The notes: generated from the letters alone by a model not told the origin. DNA of 48,420 bases from Negativibacillus sp. (GCA_020024325.1 JAHHTY010000007.1:1-48420), one strand, 5' to 3'. Shown: positions 15,451 through 24,191, counted from the first letter of the stretch. Translations and numbers: made by a program.

Positions 15451-16521
15451 TTATTCTAATTTTTTACTATATTTTTGGTATAAAAATATAGCAGCAAGAA
15501 CAGACAACGGCATGACTAAAACGCCGACAACGCCGAATAATCGGAATCCGGCATAGATGGAAATTAAACTGACTAAAGGCGGAAGTCCAATACAGTCGCC
15601 AACAATTTTCGGTTCCCAGAAATTCCTTGCAATGGTAATTGCAAGATATAGAAAAATCAGTCCGACACCCAAAAAAGAATTGTGGGAGAAAAAAGAAAAA
15701 ATTGCCCAGGGAATTAAAATCGTTCCTGTTCCAAGAATCGGAAGTAAATCTAACAAAGCAATGAAAGCTGCAATAGAAAAGAAATATGGGACTTTTAAAA
15801 TCCATAAGCCGACACAAAGTTCTGCAAAGGTGATGAACAATAGCAAAAGATAGGCTTTCACTAGCCGCAGTAGAGTTGTAGTAGTAAATTTTTTTAAATC
15901 GGATAAAAGAGGGCGAATTTTTTTCGGAACAAGACTTATAAGAGCAGAGCTTACCTGTGGATAATCTAGAGAAAGAAACGCAGAACAGAAGATCGTGACG
16001 ATAAGCGTTAAAAAAGAAAGGGGTATTTTAGAAGCGATATTAGTGCAGTAAGAAAAAATTGCCGAAGATACCGTACCCGAAAGTTTAGAAAAAGAAGAAG
16101 CAAAACTTTGCATCCATAGATGAACTGTCTGTGCAAGGTCGGGTACAAATCGAGAAAGAAATTTTGACAGCCACTCAAAAAAATTGGCAAGAGCAGGAAG
16201 AAAAATGGTTTTATAAATTTGAGGAAACTGTCCGGCAAAAGAACAAAGCTGTCCCCACACAAGACAAAGGAACAACCACAACAGGATTCCAATTAGAAAA
16301 TAAAAAAGAACAGTGACAAAAACAGCAGTACGTCGGCGGTGCAGATGCAAACTTTTGGAAAGCCACAAGATGATGGGACGGAGGATAAAAGCAATACATA
16401 GTCCCAGCCAAAAAGGTAAGGTGGCAGGAAAAATCCATTTAAAAAAGACAAAGCACCATATAATAACGGACATGAAAAATATTGAGTTTAATATAAAATT
16501 CTTTTTGCTCTCAGACGACAC
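15451..16521 (-). CDS. AI-2E/YtvI-family membrane permease
   Basis: A 356-residue polytopic membrane protein of the AI-2E transporter family. Its length and the C-terminal 'LLDLLPILGTGTILIPWAI' and 'GLPPLVSLISIYAGFRLFG' segments fit the sporulation-linked YtvI branch. Two helices lie at the N-terminus, then a long amphipathic extracytoplasmic region, then the conserved C-terminal helix bundle. The substrate is unknown. An ATG at 16542 is in frame but has no ribosome site. GGGAGGT followed 6 nt later by GTG at 16519-16521 gives a near-ideal start, so the GTG is chosen. It is transcribed away from the valS leader as a single gene. Confidence 0.8.
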   Translation of the reverse strand: MSSESKKNFILNSIFFMSVIIWCFVFFKWIFPATLPFWLGLCIAFILRPIILWLSKSLHLHRRRTAVFVTVLFYFLIGILLWLFLCLVWGQLCSFAGQFPQIYKTIFLPALANFFEWLSKFLSRFVPDLAQTVHLWMQSFASSFSKLSGTVSSAIFSYCTNIASKIPLSFLTLIVTIFCSAFLSLDYPQVSSALISLVPKKIRPLLSDLKKFTTTTLLRLVKAYLLLLFITFAELCVGLWILKVPYFFSIAAFIALLDLLPILGTGTILIPWAIFSFFSHNSFLGVGLIFLYLAITIARNFWEPKIVGDCIGLPPLVSLISIYAGFRLFGVVGVLVMPLSVLAAIFLYQKYSKKLE

Positions 16522-16657
16522 AGCAGCACCTCCCAAATACATTAAGTTTAGTATTTACAGGTGAAAAAATTTTATGCCAGCGATAAACAAAAGGACTTTT
16601 GAAAGCGGTAAGCAGGTTGATTATTTTGGTATAATTACAAAAATATCCGGAAAGAAG

Positions 16658-16686
16658 TTGACAAAGGAACAAAATCATGGTAGATT
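16658..16686 (+). promoter_or_regulatory. Promoter of the valS T-box leader
   Basis: A perfect TTGACA (16658-16663), a 17-bp spacer and TAGATT (16681-16686). Transcription would start near 16693, shortly before Stem I. An upstream TATAAT at 16630-16635 is a weaker alternative. Confidence 0.65.
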
Positions 16687-16717
16687 AAAAATGTATTCCA
16701 AAACTATATTTAAAATC

Positions 16718-16992
16718 GATGAGAAGGAAGTAAAACGATCAGCGCACTCACAGAGAGTCGGCAGCAGCTGAAAAGCCGACAGAAAGCGGAATCGACAAAG
16801 TAGCCTTTGAGAGTATGCCGAACAGAAAGTTGACAGAACTTTCTTAGTAGATCATAACGGTTGAGCTTCGTTATCAGCTCGGCGTGTTATCGTGTTAGCA
16901 CGTGCCAAGTGGGCAGATTTTCTGCCAAAAAAGGTGGTACCGCAGGAAAGTTTATCCTGTCCTTTGCTTTTGCAAAGGACAGGATTTTTTTT
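16718..16992 (+). ncRNA. T-box riboswitch, valine-responsive
   Basis: The leader begins with GATGAGAAGGAAGTA, like the conserved T-box Stem I base with its AGTA motif, followed by the distal AGAGAG/GCCGACAG elements. The T-box core AAGGTGGTACCGC lies at 16931-16943. A strong terminator hairpin with 8 T residues follows (16954-16990). The segment before CCTTTGAGAG contains GTA (16800-16802), a likely valine specifier. Uncharged tRNA-Val would pair with the specifier and T-box to favour the antiterminator and allow valS expression. The class is near certain; the exact specifier base triplet is inferred. Confidence 0.92.
16954..16992 (+). terminator. Conditional terminator of the valS T-box
   Basis: A perfect stem ATCCTGTCCTTTGC/GCAAAGGACAGGAT with a short T-rich loop and a T-run. 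It competes with the antiterminator that includes the T-box core. Confidence 0.9.
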
Positions 16993-17131
16993 CGGAATCA
17001 ATCTCGTTTTTCTAAGAAAACAAGATTAAAAGAGCGGTCAACTTTCATCGGCATTTGTTTTTCTTATAGGAAGATACTGTTAATTTCCGTTTACCTTCGC
17101 TGATTTGATTTTGAAAGAAAGGGAGCTGTTT

Positions 17132-19753
17132 ATGAAAGAATTATCTAAAATTTACGATCCAAAACAGGTAGAGGATCGTACCTACCAATTCTGGCTTGAC
17201 GGTGGATATTTCCATGCAGAGCCAAACCCGGACAAAAAACCATACACCATCGTTATTCCACCACCGAACATTACCGGTCAGCTTCATATGGGTCATGCAC
17301 TCGATGAAACTTTGCAGGATATTCTGATTCGTTTCAGAAGAATGCAGGGTTACGAAACTCTTTGGCTGCCAGGTACTGACCATGCTTCCATTGCAACCGA
17401 GGCAAAGATTGTAAATGCAATGAAAGAAGAAGGTCTTACCAAAGAAGACCTTGGACGTGAAGGATTTTTAGAGCGTGCATGGGAATGGAAACGAAAATAC
17501 GGCGGCAGAATTATCGAGCAGCTGAAAAAGCTCGGTTCTTCCTGTGACTGGGACAGAGAACGCTTTACCTTAGATGATGGCTGTTCCGAAGCTGTAAAAG
17601 AAGTATTCGTAAACCTGTATAACAAAGGTTTGATTTACCAGGGCGAGCGTATCATCAACTGGTGTCCTCACTGCATGACCTCCATTTCCGATGCAGAGGT
17701 TGAATATGAGGAGCAGGCAGGTCACTTCTGGCATCTGCGTTATCCTCTGGCAGACGGCAGCGGCGATGTTGTTCTTGCAACTACCCGTCCTGAAACCATG
17801 CTCGGTGATACCGCAGTAGCGGTAAACCCAAAGGATAAACGTTACACCGATCTGATTGGAAAAAATGTTATTCTGCCACTGCTTAACCGTGAAATTCCAA
17901 TTGTTGGCGATGATTACGTTGACATGGAATTCGGAACCGGTGTCGTAAAAATTACTCCTGCACATGACCCGAACGACTATGAGGTTGGACGTCGCCATAA
18001 TCTGCCAATCATTAAAGTGATGAACGATGATGCCACCATGACAAAGGACTGTGGAAAATATGCAGGCATGGAGCGCTATGAGGCAAGAAAAGCTATTGTA
18101 AAAGATTTGCAGGAGCAGGGATATCTGCTGAAGGTAGAAGACCATGCGCACAATGTTGGAACCTGCTACCGCTGCGGAACCACCGTAGAACCAATGGTAT
18201 CCAAACAGTGGTTTGTAAAGATGGAGCCTCTGGCAAAACCGGCAATTGATGTTGTTCGTGACGGACAGATCAAACTGATTCCGGAGCGTATGAACAAAAC
18301 CTACTTTAACTGGATGGAGAATATCAAAGATTGGTGTATCTCCCGTCAGCTGTGGTGGGGTCATCGTATTCCGGCTTATTACTGTGAAGATTGCGGCGAG
18401 GTAATGGTTTGCAAGGATGCTCCGGAAAAATGTTCTAAATGCGGAAGCACCCATCTGCATCAGGATGAGGATACCTTGGATACATGGTTCAGTTCCGCAC
18501 TGTGGCCATTCTCTACTCTGGGTTGGCCAAACAATACTGAAGAACTGAAATACTTCTACCCAACCAGTACACTGGTAACAGGTTATGACATCATCTTCTT
18601 CTGGGTAGCAAGAATGATTTTCTCGGGACTTGAGCATATGGGAGATATCCCATTCAATACCGTTCTGTTCCATGGTTTGGTTCGTGACGCTCAGGGAAGA
18701 AAGATGTCCAAGTCTTTGGGCAACGGTATCGACCCGCTGGAAATCATCGATCAGTACGGTGCAGATGCACTTCGCTTTACTTTGGCAACCGGAAATACAC
18801 CGGGCAACGATATGCGTTTCAGTGATGAAAAAGTTATCTCCAGCAGAAACTTTGCAAACAAGATTTGGAATGCTTCTCGTTTTGTTATGATGAACCTCAA
18901 GGATGAAAACATGAGTCTGGAACTTCCAAACGATTTGGCAGTAGAGGATAAATGGGTTCTTTCTAAATACAACAAGCTGGTAAAAGAAGTAACAGATAAC
19001 CTGGAAAAATTTGAATTGGGTATTGCAGTAAGCAAGCTGTACGATTTTATCTGGGATGTTTTCTGTGACTGGTATGTTGAGCTTGTAAAATCCAGACTTT
19101 GGGAAGATGGCGCTGAAGCTGACGCTGCTCGTAAAGTACTGGTTTATGTAATGAGCAACACCTTGAAGCTTCTTCATCCATTTATGCCATTCATTACCGA
19201 AGAAATCTGGCAGGCACTGCCACATGAAGGCGAAAGCATCATGATTTCCAAGTGGCCAATCTACCATGAAGAGCTGAACTTCTCAGCAGAAGAACAGGAA
19301 TTTGAGAAGGTTATGGACGCAATCAAAGCAGTTCGTGCACGTCGCTCCGAAATGAACGTACCACCGAGCAAAAAAGCTACCCTGTACATTGAAACTGAAT
19401 CGGAAGAAATCTTCCGCCAGTCCACTGCTTTCCTCACCCGTCTGGCATGGGCAGAGGAAGTTGTTCTGGGTGCTGCTGAAAATGCAGAATCTTGCGTTCA
19501 GGTTATCACCGACAGCGCAAAAATCTTCATGCCTCTTGCTCAGCTGGTAGACCGTGATAAAGAGATTGCAAGACTGACTAAAGAAAAACAGGCTTGTGAA
19601 AAAGATATTGCTTTCCTCTCCGGCAAGCTGAACAACCCTGGCTTTGTTGCGAAAGCTCCTGAAAAAGTTATCAACGAGCAGAAAGCAAAATTGACAAAGG
19701 CACAGGAACTCTTGGAAAAGATTGAATCAAGCCTTGCTGCATTTGAAAAATAA
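17132..19753 (+). CDS. valS: Valine--tRNA ligase
   Basis: An 873-residue class Ia synthetase that charges tRNA-Val. The catalytic HMGH (HIGH) motif is at residues 52-55 within 'PPNITGQLHMGHALDE', and KMSKS is at 524-528. The editing domain between them contains the expected 'TTRPETMLGDTAVAV' block. A CxxC...CxxC zinc knuckle (CEDCG/CSKCG) sits before 'TLDTWFSSALWPFSTLGW', as in bacterial ValRS. The anticodon domain and a C-terminal coiled coil (about residues 805-873, Lys/Glu-rich) complete the enzyme. AAAGGGAG precedes the ATG at 17132; an in-frame TTG at 17105 is rejected for lack of a ribosome site. It is controlled by the T-box leader. Confidence 0.97.
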   Translation: MKELSKIYDPKQVEDRTYQFWLDGGYFHAEPNPDKKPYTIVIPPPNITGQLHMGHALDETLQDILIRFRRMQGYETLWLPGTDHASIATEAKIVNAMKEEGLTKEDLGREGFLERAWEWKRKYGGRIIEQLKKLGSSCDWDRERFTLDDGCSEAVKEVFVNLYNKGLIYQGERIINWCPHCMTSISDAEVEYEEQAGHFWHLRYPLADGSGDVVLATTRPETMLGDTAVAVNPKDKRYTDLIGKNVILPLLNREIPIVGDDYVDMEFGTGVVKITPAHDPNDYEVGRRHNLPIIKVMNDDATMTKDCGKYAGMERYEARKAIVKDLQEQGYLLKVEDHAHNVGTCYRCGTTVEPMVSKQWFVKMEPLAKPAIDVVRDGQIKLIPERMNKTYFNWMENIKDWCISRQLWWGHRIPAYYCEDCGEVMVCKDAPEKCSKCGSTHLHQDEDTLDTWFSSALWPFSTLGWPNNTEELKYFYPTSTLVTGYDIIFFWVARMIFSGLEHMGDIPFNTVLFHGLVRDAQGRKMSKSLGNGIDPLEIIDQYGADALRFTLATGNTPGNDMRFSDEKVISSRNFANKIWNASRFVMMNLKDENMSLELPNDLAVEDKWVLSKYNKLVKEVTDNLEKFELGIAVSKLYDFIWDVFCDWYVELVKSRLWEDGAEADAARKVLVYVMSNTLKLLHPFMPFITEEIWQALPHEGESIMISKWPIYHEELNFSAEEQEFEKVMDAIKAVRARRSEMNVPPSKKATLYIETESEEIFRQSTAFLTRLAWAEEVVLGAAENAESCVQVITDSAKIFMPLAQLVDRDKEIARLTKEKQACEKDIAFLSGKLNNPGFVAKAPEKVINEQKAKLTKAQELLEKIESSLAAFEK

Positions 19754-19774
19754 GCTTTCAGAATCAATAATCGT

Positions 19775-19810
19775 AAAAGCACCGAGCTCTATAAGCTCGG
19801 TGCTTTTTTT
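19775..19810 (+). terminator. Terminator of valS
   Basis: A 14-bp perfect stem (19775-19788 with 19794-19807) with a 5-nt loop and a T-run. Confidence 0.92.
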
Positions 19811-20134
19811 GATTCAGTGTAGATAGTAAAGTCTACATTTCCCGGGAAATCTTTATCAGAAGGTAAGTCAATTTTTACCTTTATTCCTAGATGATACCGA
19901 CAGAAAATTTTAAGCAAAGCACCCCAACAGGTATCAGAGCCATCGAAAAAATCAAACGAAACGTCTTGCGAGTTTAAAACAGAAGTAATGCAGGACAGAC
20001 ACTCGAAAGAAAGCTGATGAAATTTTTAAATGTTATGGAAATAAAATTTGTAAGTGTAGTGATAGCTTATTGCTTTTAAATTTAGATTGGTCAATATCTT
20101 TTGAAAACATCATTTTATCTGCACGCCTCCTCAT
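19789..20134 (-). pseudogene. Possible decayed small gene on the minus strand
   Basis: On the minus strand, ATG at 20134 (or 20113/20110 after GAGGAGG) opens a 33-codon frame ending at 20033. A different frame then stays open without any Met from 20025 to the stop at 19789 (78 codons), with protein-like composition such as FDFFDGSDTCWGALLKIF and ordinary codon choice. A TATAAT-like -10 lies upstream on the same strand near 20170-20176. The simplest reading is a gene of about 110 codons broken by at least two lesions near 20026-20035, but chance openness is possible. No family was recognised. Confidence 0.3.
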
Positions 20135-20268
20135 AAAAATAAGTTTGTTTTTATTTTATTGCTTGTTATATTATAATTGTAGTAAAAAGCAAAGATGAAA
20201 AGAATCGGAAAAACTGACAAGAAACGATTTGATTTTTTGTCAGTTTACCAAAGCTACCAAGTTTTGTA
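19811..20268. other. Long valS-pepT intergenic region
   Basis: It holds the palindrome at 19837-19850 and the possible minus-strand gene remnant. No RNA gene or recognised riboswitch was seen. Confidence 0.4.
19837..19850. promoter_or_regulatory. Second copy of palindrome ATTTCCCGGGAAAT
   Basis: Identical to the core at 9301-9314. It lies beyond the valS terminator. It also falls inside the open minus-strand frame of the possible gene remnant (Asp-Phe-Pro-Gly-Asn codons), so coincidence cannot be excluded. Confidence 0.35.
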
Positions 20269-20297
20269 TTGCGGAGAGCCTAGAGCAGAGGTATAAT
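20269..20297 (+). promoter_or_regulatory. Promoter of pepT
   Basis: TTGCGG (20269-20274), a 17-bp spacer and TATAAT (20292-20297). Confidence 0.65.
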
Positions 20298-20313
20298 ATA
20301 AAGGCAAAATATC

Positions 20314-20328
20314 AAGGATTTAATCCTT
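20314..20328. promoter_or_regulatory. Dyad AAGGATTTAATCCTT just after the pepT start site
   Basis: Perfect inverted 7-bp arms around a single central base. It sits about +10 to +25 from the predicted start site, a classical repressor-operator position. The single-base centre makes an RNA hairpin unlikely. It shares TAATCCTT with the elements at 268 and 2268. Confidence 0.4.
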
Positions 20329-20361
20329 ATTTTAATTGCAAAGGCATAGGAGGTATTTATT

Positions 20362-21582
20362 ATGCGAGCATATGAAAGATTGTTGCATTATGTTAGCTTT
20401 GGAACACAGTCCGATAGTGCATCCCAAACAGTTCCAACAACAGCAACCCAGAAAGTACTGGGCGCTGCACTGGTAGAGGAAATGAAAACCTTGGGAATTC
20501 AGGATGCTTTTATGGATGATAAAGGTTATGTATACGGAACCATTCCTGCAACCAAAGGAAAAGAAGATAAACCTGTTATTGGTTTGATTGCGCATATGGA
20601 TACAGCAGAAGATGCTCCGGGAGATAATATCAAAGCCAAAGTAGTAGAATATCAGGGCGGAGATGTTTTGTTAAACGAAGAAAAAGGCATCTACCTGTCC
20701 GATAAAGAATATTCCAGCCTGAAAAAATATGTAGGTCAGCATCTGGTAGTAACAGATGGAACAACCTTGCTGGGTGCAGATGACAAAGCAGGCGTTGCAG
20801 AGATCATGACAATGGCAGAAGAACTGCTGAATCATCCTGAAATCGAGCATGGTACTATCAAAATCGGTTTCACTCCTGATGAAGAAGTAGGTCGTGGTGC
20901 AAACTACTTTGATGTAGCAGGATTCGGTGCAAACTTTGCCTATACTGTAGACGGAGGAGAGCTGGGCGAACTGGAATATGAAAACTTTAATGCAGGTTCT
21001 GCAAAAGTAGTTGTAAATGGTTTAAGCATCCATCCGGGTTCTGCAAAAAATGCAATGCTCAATGCTTCGCTGCTTGCAATGGAATTCCATAATATGCTGC
21101 CGGTAGAACAGAATCCAAGATATACCGAAGGTTATGAAGGATTCTTCCACCTCAGCGATATGAAAGGTCATGTTGAACAGGCAGAACTGGATTATATCAT
21201 CCGTGACCATGATGCATCAAAATATGAACAGAAAAAACAGGTAATGCAGGATGTTGCAGCTTACCTCAACAAAAAATATGGGGCAGGCACTTTTGAATTA
21301 ACCATCGAAGAGTCCTATCGCAACATGAAAGAAATGGTAGAACCACATATGCACCTAATTGAGAATGCAAAAGAAGCATTTGCACAGTGCGGCGTAAAAG
21401 CTCAGACAGTTCCGATTCGTGGCGGTACAGATGGTGCAAGACTGTCCTATATGGGTCTGCCATGTCCAAACCTGTCCACAGGCGGACATAACTTCCATGG
21501 ACGCTTTGAATATATTCCGGTAGAGTCGATGGATAAGATGACCGAAACATTGGTAAATATTGTAAAGATCTACGCAAAATAA
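20362..21582 (+). CDS. pepT: Peptidase T (tripeptide aminopeptidase)
   Basis: A 406-residue M20-family zinc aminopeptidase that removes the N-terminal residue of tripeptides in the cytoplasm. Metal-site segments are clear: 'GLIAHMDTAEDAPG' (first His and following Asp), 'LLGADDKAGVAEIM' (bridging Asp and nearby), 'GFTPDEEVGRGA' (Glu-Glu), 'YTVDGGELGELEYENFNA', and the C-terminal 'LSTGGHNFHGRFE' His. Length and the opening 'ERLLHYVSFGTQSD' fit PepT exactly. AGGAGGT at 20348-20354 is 7 nt before the ATG. It is a single gene with its own promoter and probable operator. Confidence 0.96.
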   Translation: MRAYERLLHYVSFGTQSDSASQTVPTTATQKVLGAALVEEMKTLGIQDAFMDDKGYVYGTIPATKGKEDKPVIGLIAHMDTAEDAPGDNIKAKVVEYQGGDVLLNEEKGIYLSDKEYSSLKKYVGQHLVVTDGTTLLGADDKAGVAEIMTMAEELLNHPEIEHGTIKIGFTPDEEVGRGANYFDVAGFGANFAYTVDGGELGELEYENFNAGSAKVVVNGLSIHPGSAKNAMLNASLLAMEFHNMLPVEQNPRYTEGYEGFFHLSDMKGHVEQAELDYIIRDHDASKYEQKKQVMQDVAAYLNKKYGAGTFELTIEESYRNMKEMVEPHMHLIENAKEAFAQCGVKAQTVPIRGGTDGARLSYMGLPCPNLSTGGHNFHGRFEYIPVESMDKMTETLVNIVKIYAK

Positions 21583-21603
21583 CAAGGTATTGTTTTCGAG
21601 CCT

Positions 21604-21629
21604 TTTTATAGCAGAATAATGCTATAAAA
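21604..21629 (+). repeat. Inverted repeat downstream of pepT
   Basis: Perfect 10-bp arms TTTTATAGCA/TGCTATAAAA with a 6-nt loop. It lies 22 bp after pepT but lacks a T-rich tail, so it may be an mRNA-stabilising hairpin rather than a terminator. Confidence 0.5.
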
Positions 21630-21705
21630 TCTTGGACACGGATTGGCTTTATTATACGTATTTTAGTAAAGCTGTAAAATCATACATAAAAACAAGATAA
21701 TCAAT

Positions 21706-21739
21706 AAAGGACGCTTTGATATTTTGCAAAGCGTCCTTT
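21706..21739 (+). terminator. Hairpin between pepT and ybaK-like gene
   Basis: A perfect 12-bp stem AAAGGACGCTTT/AAAGCGTCCTTT with a 10-nt loop. The T-tail is short (CCTTT then G), so termination may be partial. Confidence 0.55.
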
Positions 21740-21779
21740 GTCTGATATAAAAACCAATCCAATGGGGGAGATGATAATT

Positions 21780-22259
21780 GTGGCAATGCCAAAAACAAAC
21801 GCAATGCGTATTTTAGAAAAAGAGAAGATACCATATGAAATGCATACCTATGATGCTACCGACGGTCATATTGATGGTGCAGCCGTTGCACGCAAGGTGG
21901 GAATGGACCCTGCAAAGGTATTTAAAACATTGGTGACAAAAGGACACAGCGGAAATTACTTTGTGTGCGTACTGCCGGTGGAGCGAGAATTAAACCTGAA
22001 AAAAGCAGCAAAAGCGTTTGGGGAAAAATCACTTGAGATGATTCCTGTGGCACAAATCAATGCAGTGACAGGATATATTCGAGGAGGATGTTCTCCGGTT
22101 GGAATGAAGAAAAACTATCGAACGATCTTCGACCTGCTCGCACAGCAACAGGAAACAATGGTTGTCAGTGGAGGAAAAATTGGTTTTCAGATTGAGGCAA
22201 AGCCGGACGATTTGCTTAAAGCTTGCGGCGGTATGTATGCAGATATAGTAGCGGAATAG
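21780..22259 (+). CDS. ybaK: YbaK/EbsC-family Cys-tRNA(Pro)/aminoacyl-tRNA deacylase
   Basis: A 159-residue YbaK/ProX-type editing protein that hydrolyses mischarged Cys-tRNA(Pro). It begins 'PKTNAMRILEKEKIPYE', the standard opening of the YbaK branch. The conserved lysine region 'VFKTLVTKG' and the late 'GYIRGGCSPVGMKK' and 'VSGGKIGFQIE' blocks match the family. GGGGGAG (21764-21770) lies 9 nt before GTG at 21780, which is preferred. The ATG at 21786 (15 nt) is the alternative, and the in-frame TTG at 21738 lies within the preceding hairpin. The gene ends at a terminator shared with convergent glnS. Confidence 0.9.
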   Translation: MAMPKTNAMRILEKEKIPYEMHTYDATDGHIDGAAVARKVGMDPAKVFKTLVTKGHSGNYFVCVLPVERELNLKKAAKAFGEKSLEMIPVAQINAVTGYIRGGCSPVGMKKNYRTIFDLLAQQQETMVVSGGKIGFQIEAKPDDLLKACGGMYADIVAE

Positions 22260-22314
22260 ATTTGTTTTTCTGTTTTATTTGAGTGGGTTTTGAGTTTTAA
22301 AAATGGATTTTGCT

Positions 22315-22354
22315 ATGTAAAAAAACACCGAGTATTCTCGGTGTTTTTTTACAT
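22315..22354. terminator. Bidirectional terminator between ybaK-like gene and glnS
   Basis: An 18-bp perfect inverted repeat including A-run and T-run arms around CACCGAG/CTCGGTG with a TATT loop. It can stop both converging transcripts. Confidence 0.92.
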
Positions 22355-22360
22355 AAGAGA

Positions 22361-24043
22361 TTATTTTTTATTTTCTTTTGCCCAGCTGTCTTTAAGTCCG
22401 ACAATCTGGTTAAAGACACCTTCATCTTTGCTGTCCTTGCAGAAATAACCGGTGCGGACAAACTGGAATTTATCGCCAATCTCAGCTTCTGCCAGAGCCG
22501 GTTCCAATTTGCAGCCGGTGAGCTCGGTCAGGGAGTTTGGATTGAGATAGTCCAGATAGTTTGTACCTTCCGGTACATCGTTTACATTTTCTAAAGTAAA
22601 CAGGTAGTCATACAGACGAACGGTTGCATCAATTGCATATTTTGCGGATACCCAATGGATAGTACCTTTAATCTTTCTGCCGTCAACAGGATTGCCGTTG
22701 CCGGTTTCCAGATCAGCAGTGCAGCGCAGTTCAACAACGTTTCCCTGTTCGTCTTTGATGATTTCATTGCATTTTACAATGTATGCACCCATCAGACGAA
22801 CCTCGCCGTCCGGTTTCATGCGGAAGAATTTCGGAGGTGGTACCTCAGCAAAATCATCCGCATCAATATAAAGCTCGCGGGTGAAAGGAACTTTTCTTGT
22901 GCCGGCTTCATCGTTTTTCGGGATATTTGGCAGTTCAAAAAATTCTTCTTTATCTTCAGGATAGTTGGTGATAACAACTTTGATTGGACGAAGAACGGCA
23001 ACACGACGCTGTGCGGAGGTGTTCAGTTCGTCACGAATGCAGTGTTCCAGCAGACCGATGTCTACAACGCTGTAGGCTTTGGCAACGCCGGCTTTTTTAA
23101 CAAACTCATTGATAGAGCTTGGGGTATAACCGCGGCGGCGCAGAGCACAGATAGTAGGCATTCTGGGGTCATCCCAGCCGTCTACCTTTTTGGTTTCCAC
23201 CAATTCACGCAGATAGCGTTTGCTCATAACAGTGTGGGTTACATTGAGACGGGCAAATTCGTACTGATGTGGTTTTTTCTCAAAGCCAATGTTATCCACA
23301 ACCCAATCATACAGCGGACGATGGTTTTCAAACTCGATGGAGCACAGAGAATGAGTGATACCTTCCAGAGCGTCCTGAATTGGATGAGCAAAGTCATACA
23401 GCGGGTAGATACACCATTTATCACCCTGTCTGTGGTGATGAGCACGAACAATACGATAGATTGCAGGGTCACGCAGGTTCATGTTAGGGGATGCCATGTC
23501 AATCTTTGCACGCAGAGTGTGGCTTCCGTCTGCAAATTCGCCGTTCTTCATTCTTTGGAACAGGTCAAGGTTTTCTTCAACAGTACGGTTGCGATAGGGG
23601 CTTTCTTTACCTGGCTCAGTCAGGGTGCCGCGGTATTCGCGCATCTGGTCAGCGGAAAGGTCATCAACATAAGCTTTGCCGTCTTTAATCAGTTTTACAG
23701 CAAACTCATAGCACTGGTCAAAATAGTCAGAGCCGTAATAGATACCGCCGGTAGGTTCTGCACCTAACCAACGCAAATCTTCTTCGATGGATTTAACATA
23801 TTCGTCGTCTTCACGAACAGGGTTAGTATCATCAAAACGGAGGTTAAAAAGACCGTGATATTTCTGTGCAGTACCGGAGTTAATCCAGATTGCCTTTGCA
23901 GAGCCGATGTGCAGATATCCGTTTGGTTCTGGTGGGAAACGGGTATGGATTTCTTTTACCTTGCCTTCAGCAAGGTCTTTATCAATGATATCGTGGATAA
24001 AATTGGATACAGATTCGGTATCCATAATTTTTTCATCAGACAT
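22361..24043 (-). CDS. glnS: Glutamine--tRNA ligase
   Basis: A 560-residue class Ib synthetase that charges tRNA-Gln directly. The HIGH region is 'PPEPNGYLHIGSAKAI' (Pro-Glu-Pro-Asn before the motif is typical of GlnRS) and the KMSKS variant is VMSKRYL. 'LRFDDTNPVREDDEYVKSIE' and 'HPIQDALEGITHSLCSIEFE' are GlnRS-specific blocks, and the two C-terminal beta-barrel anticodon domains are present. Length is typical (550-570). GAAAGGA precedes the ATG. It lies downstream of gltX on the same strand after a 148-bp gap, probably co-transcribed. Having GlnRS means the indirect GatCAB route is not obligatory for Gln-tRNA, although gatCAB could still exist elsewhere. Confidence 0.96.
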   Translation of the reverse strand: MSDEKIMDTESVSNFIHDIIDKDLAEGKVKEIHTRFPPEPNGYLHIGSAKAIWINSGTAQKYHGLFNLRFDDTNPVREDDEYVKSIEEDLRWLGAEPTGGIYYGSDYFDQCYEFAVKLIKDGKAYVDDLSADQMREYRGTLTEPGKESPYRNRTVEENLDLFQRMKNGEFADGSHTLRAKIDMASPNMNLRDPAIYRIVRAHHHRQGDKWCIYPLYDFAHPIQDALEGITHSLCSIEFENHRPLYDWVVDNIGFEKKPHQYEFARLNVTHTVMSKRYLRELVETKKVDGWDDPRMPTICALRRRGYTPSSINEFVKKAGVAKAYSVVDIGLLEHCIRDELNTSAQRRVAVLRPIKVVITNYPEDKEEFFELPNIPKNDEAGTRKVPFTRELYIDADDFAEVPPPKFFRMKPDGEVRLMGAYIVKCNEIIKDEQGNVVELRCTADLETGNGNPVDGRKIKGTIHWVSAKYAIDATVRLYDYLFTLENVNDVPEGTNYLDYLNPNSLTELTGCKLEPALAEAEIGDKFQFVRTGYFCKDSKDEGVFNQIVGLKDSWAKENKK

Positions 24044-24191
24044 TTTGTTCAGTCCTTTCGGATAATTGGAATTCCACAGGGCAAAGCCCTAAGAAAGGGG
24101 GACAGCTTACGTTACTTAATAAGATACACTTTCACAGACATTTTTCTGCCTGCAATCAATAAGCAAGGACGCTGTCCTGTATCCCCGTAAT

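Noticed and set aside
17570..19267. Long open frame (565 codons) on the strand opposite valS
   Set aside because: It is antisense to a complete ValRS with all motifs, shows no family resemblance and has no ribosome site. Its composition mirrors the valS codons.
22655..23767. Long open frame (370 codons) on the strand opposite glnS
   Set aside because: It is antisense to intact glnS and has no recognisable domain; a shadow of codon bias.
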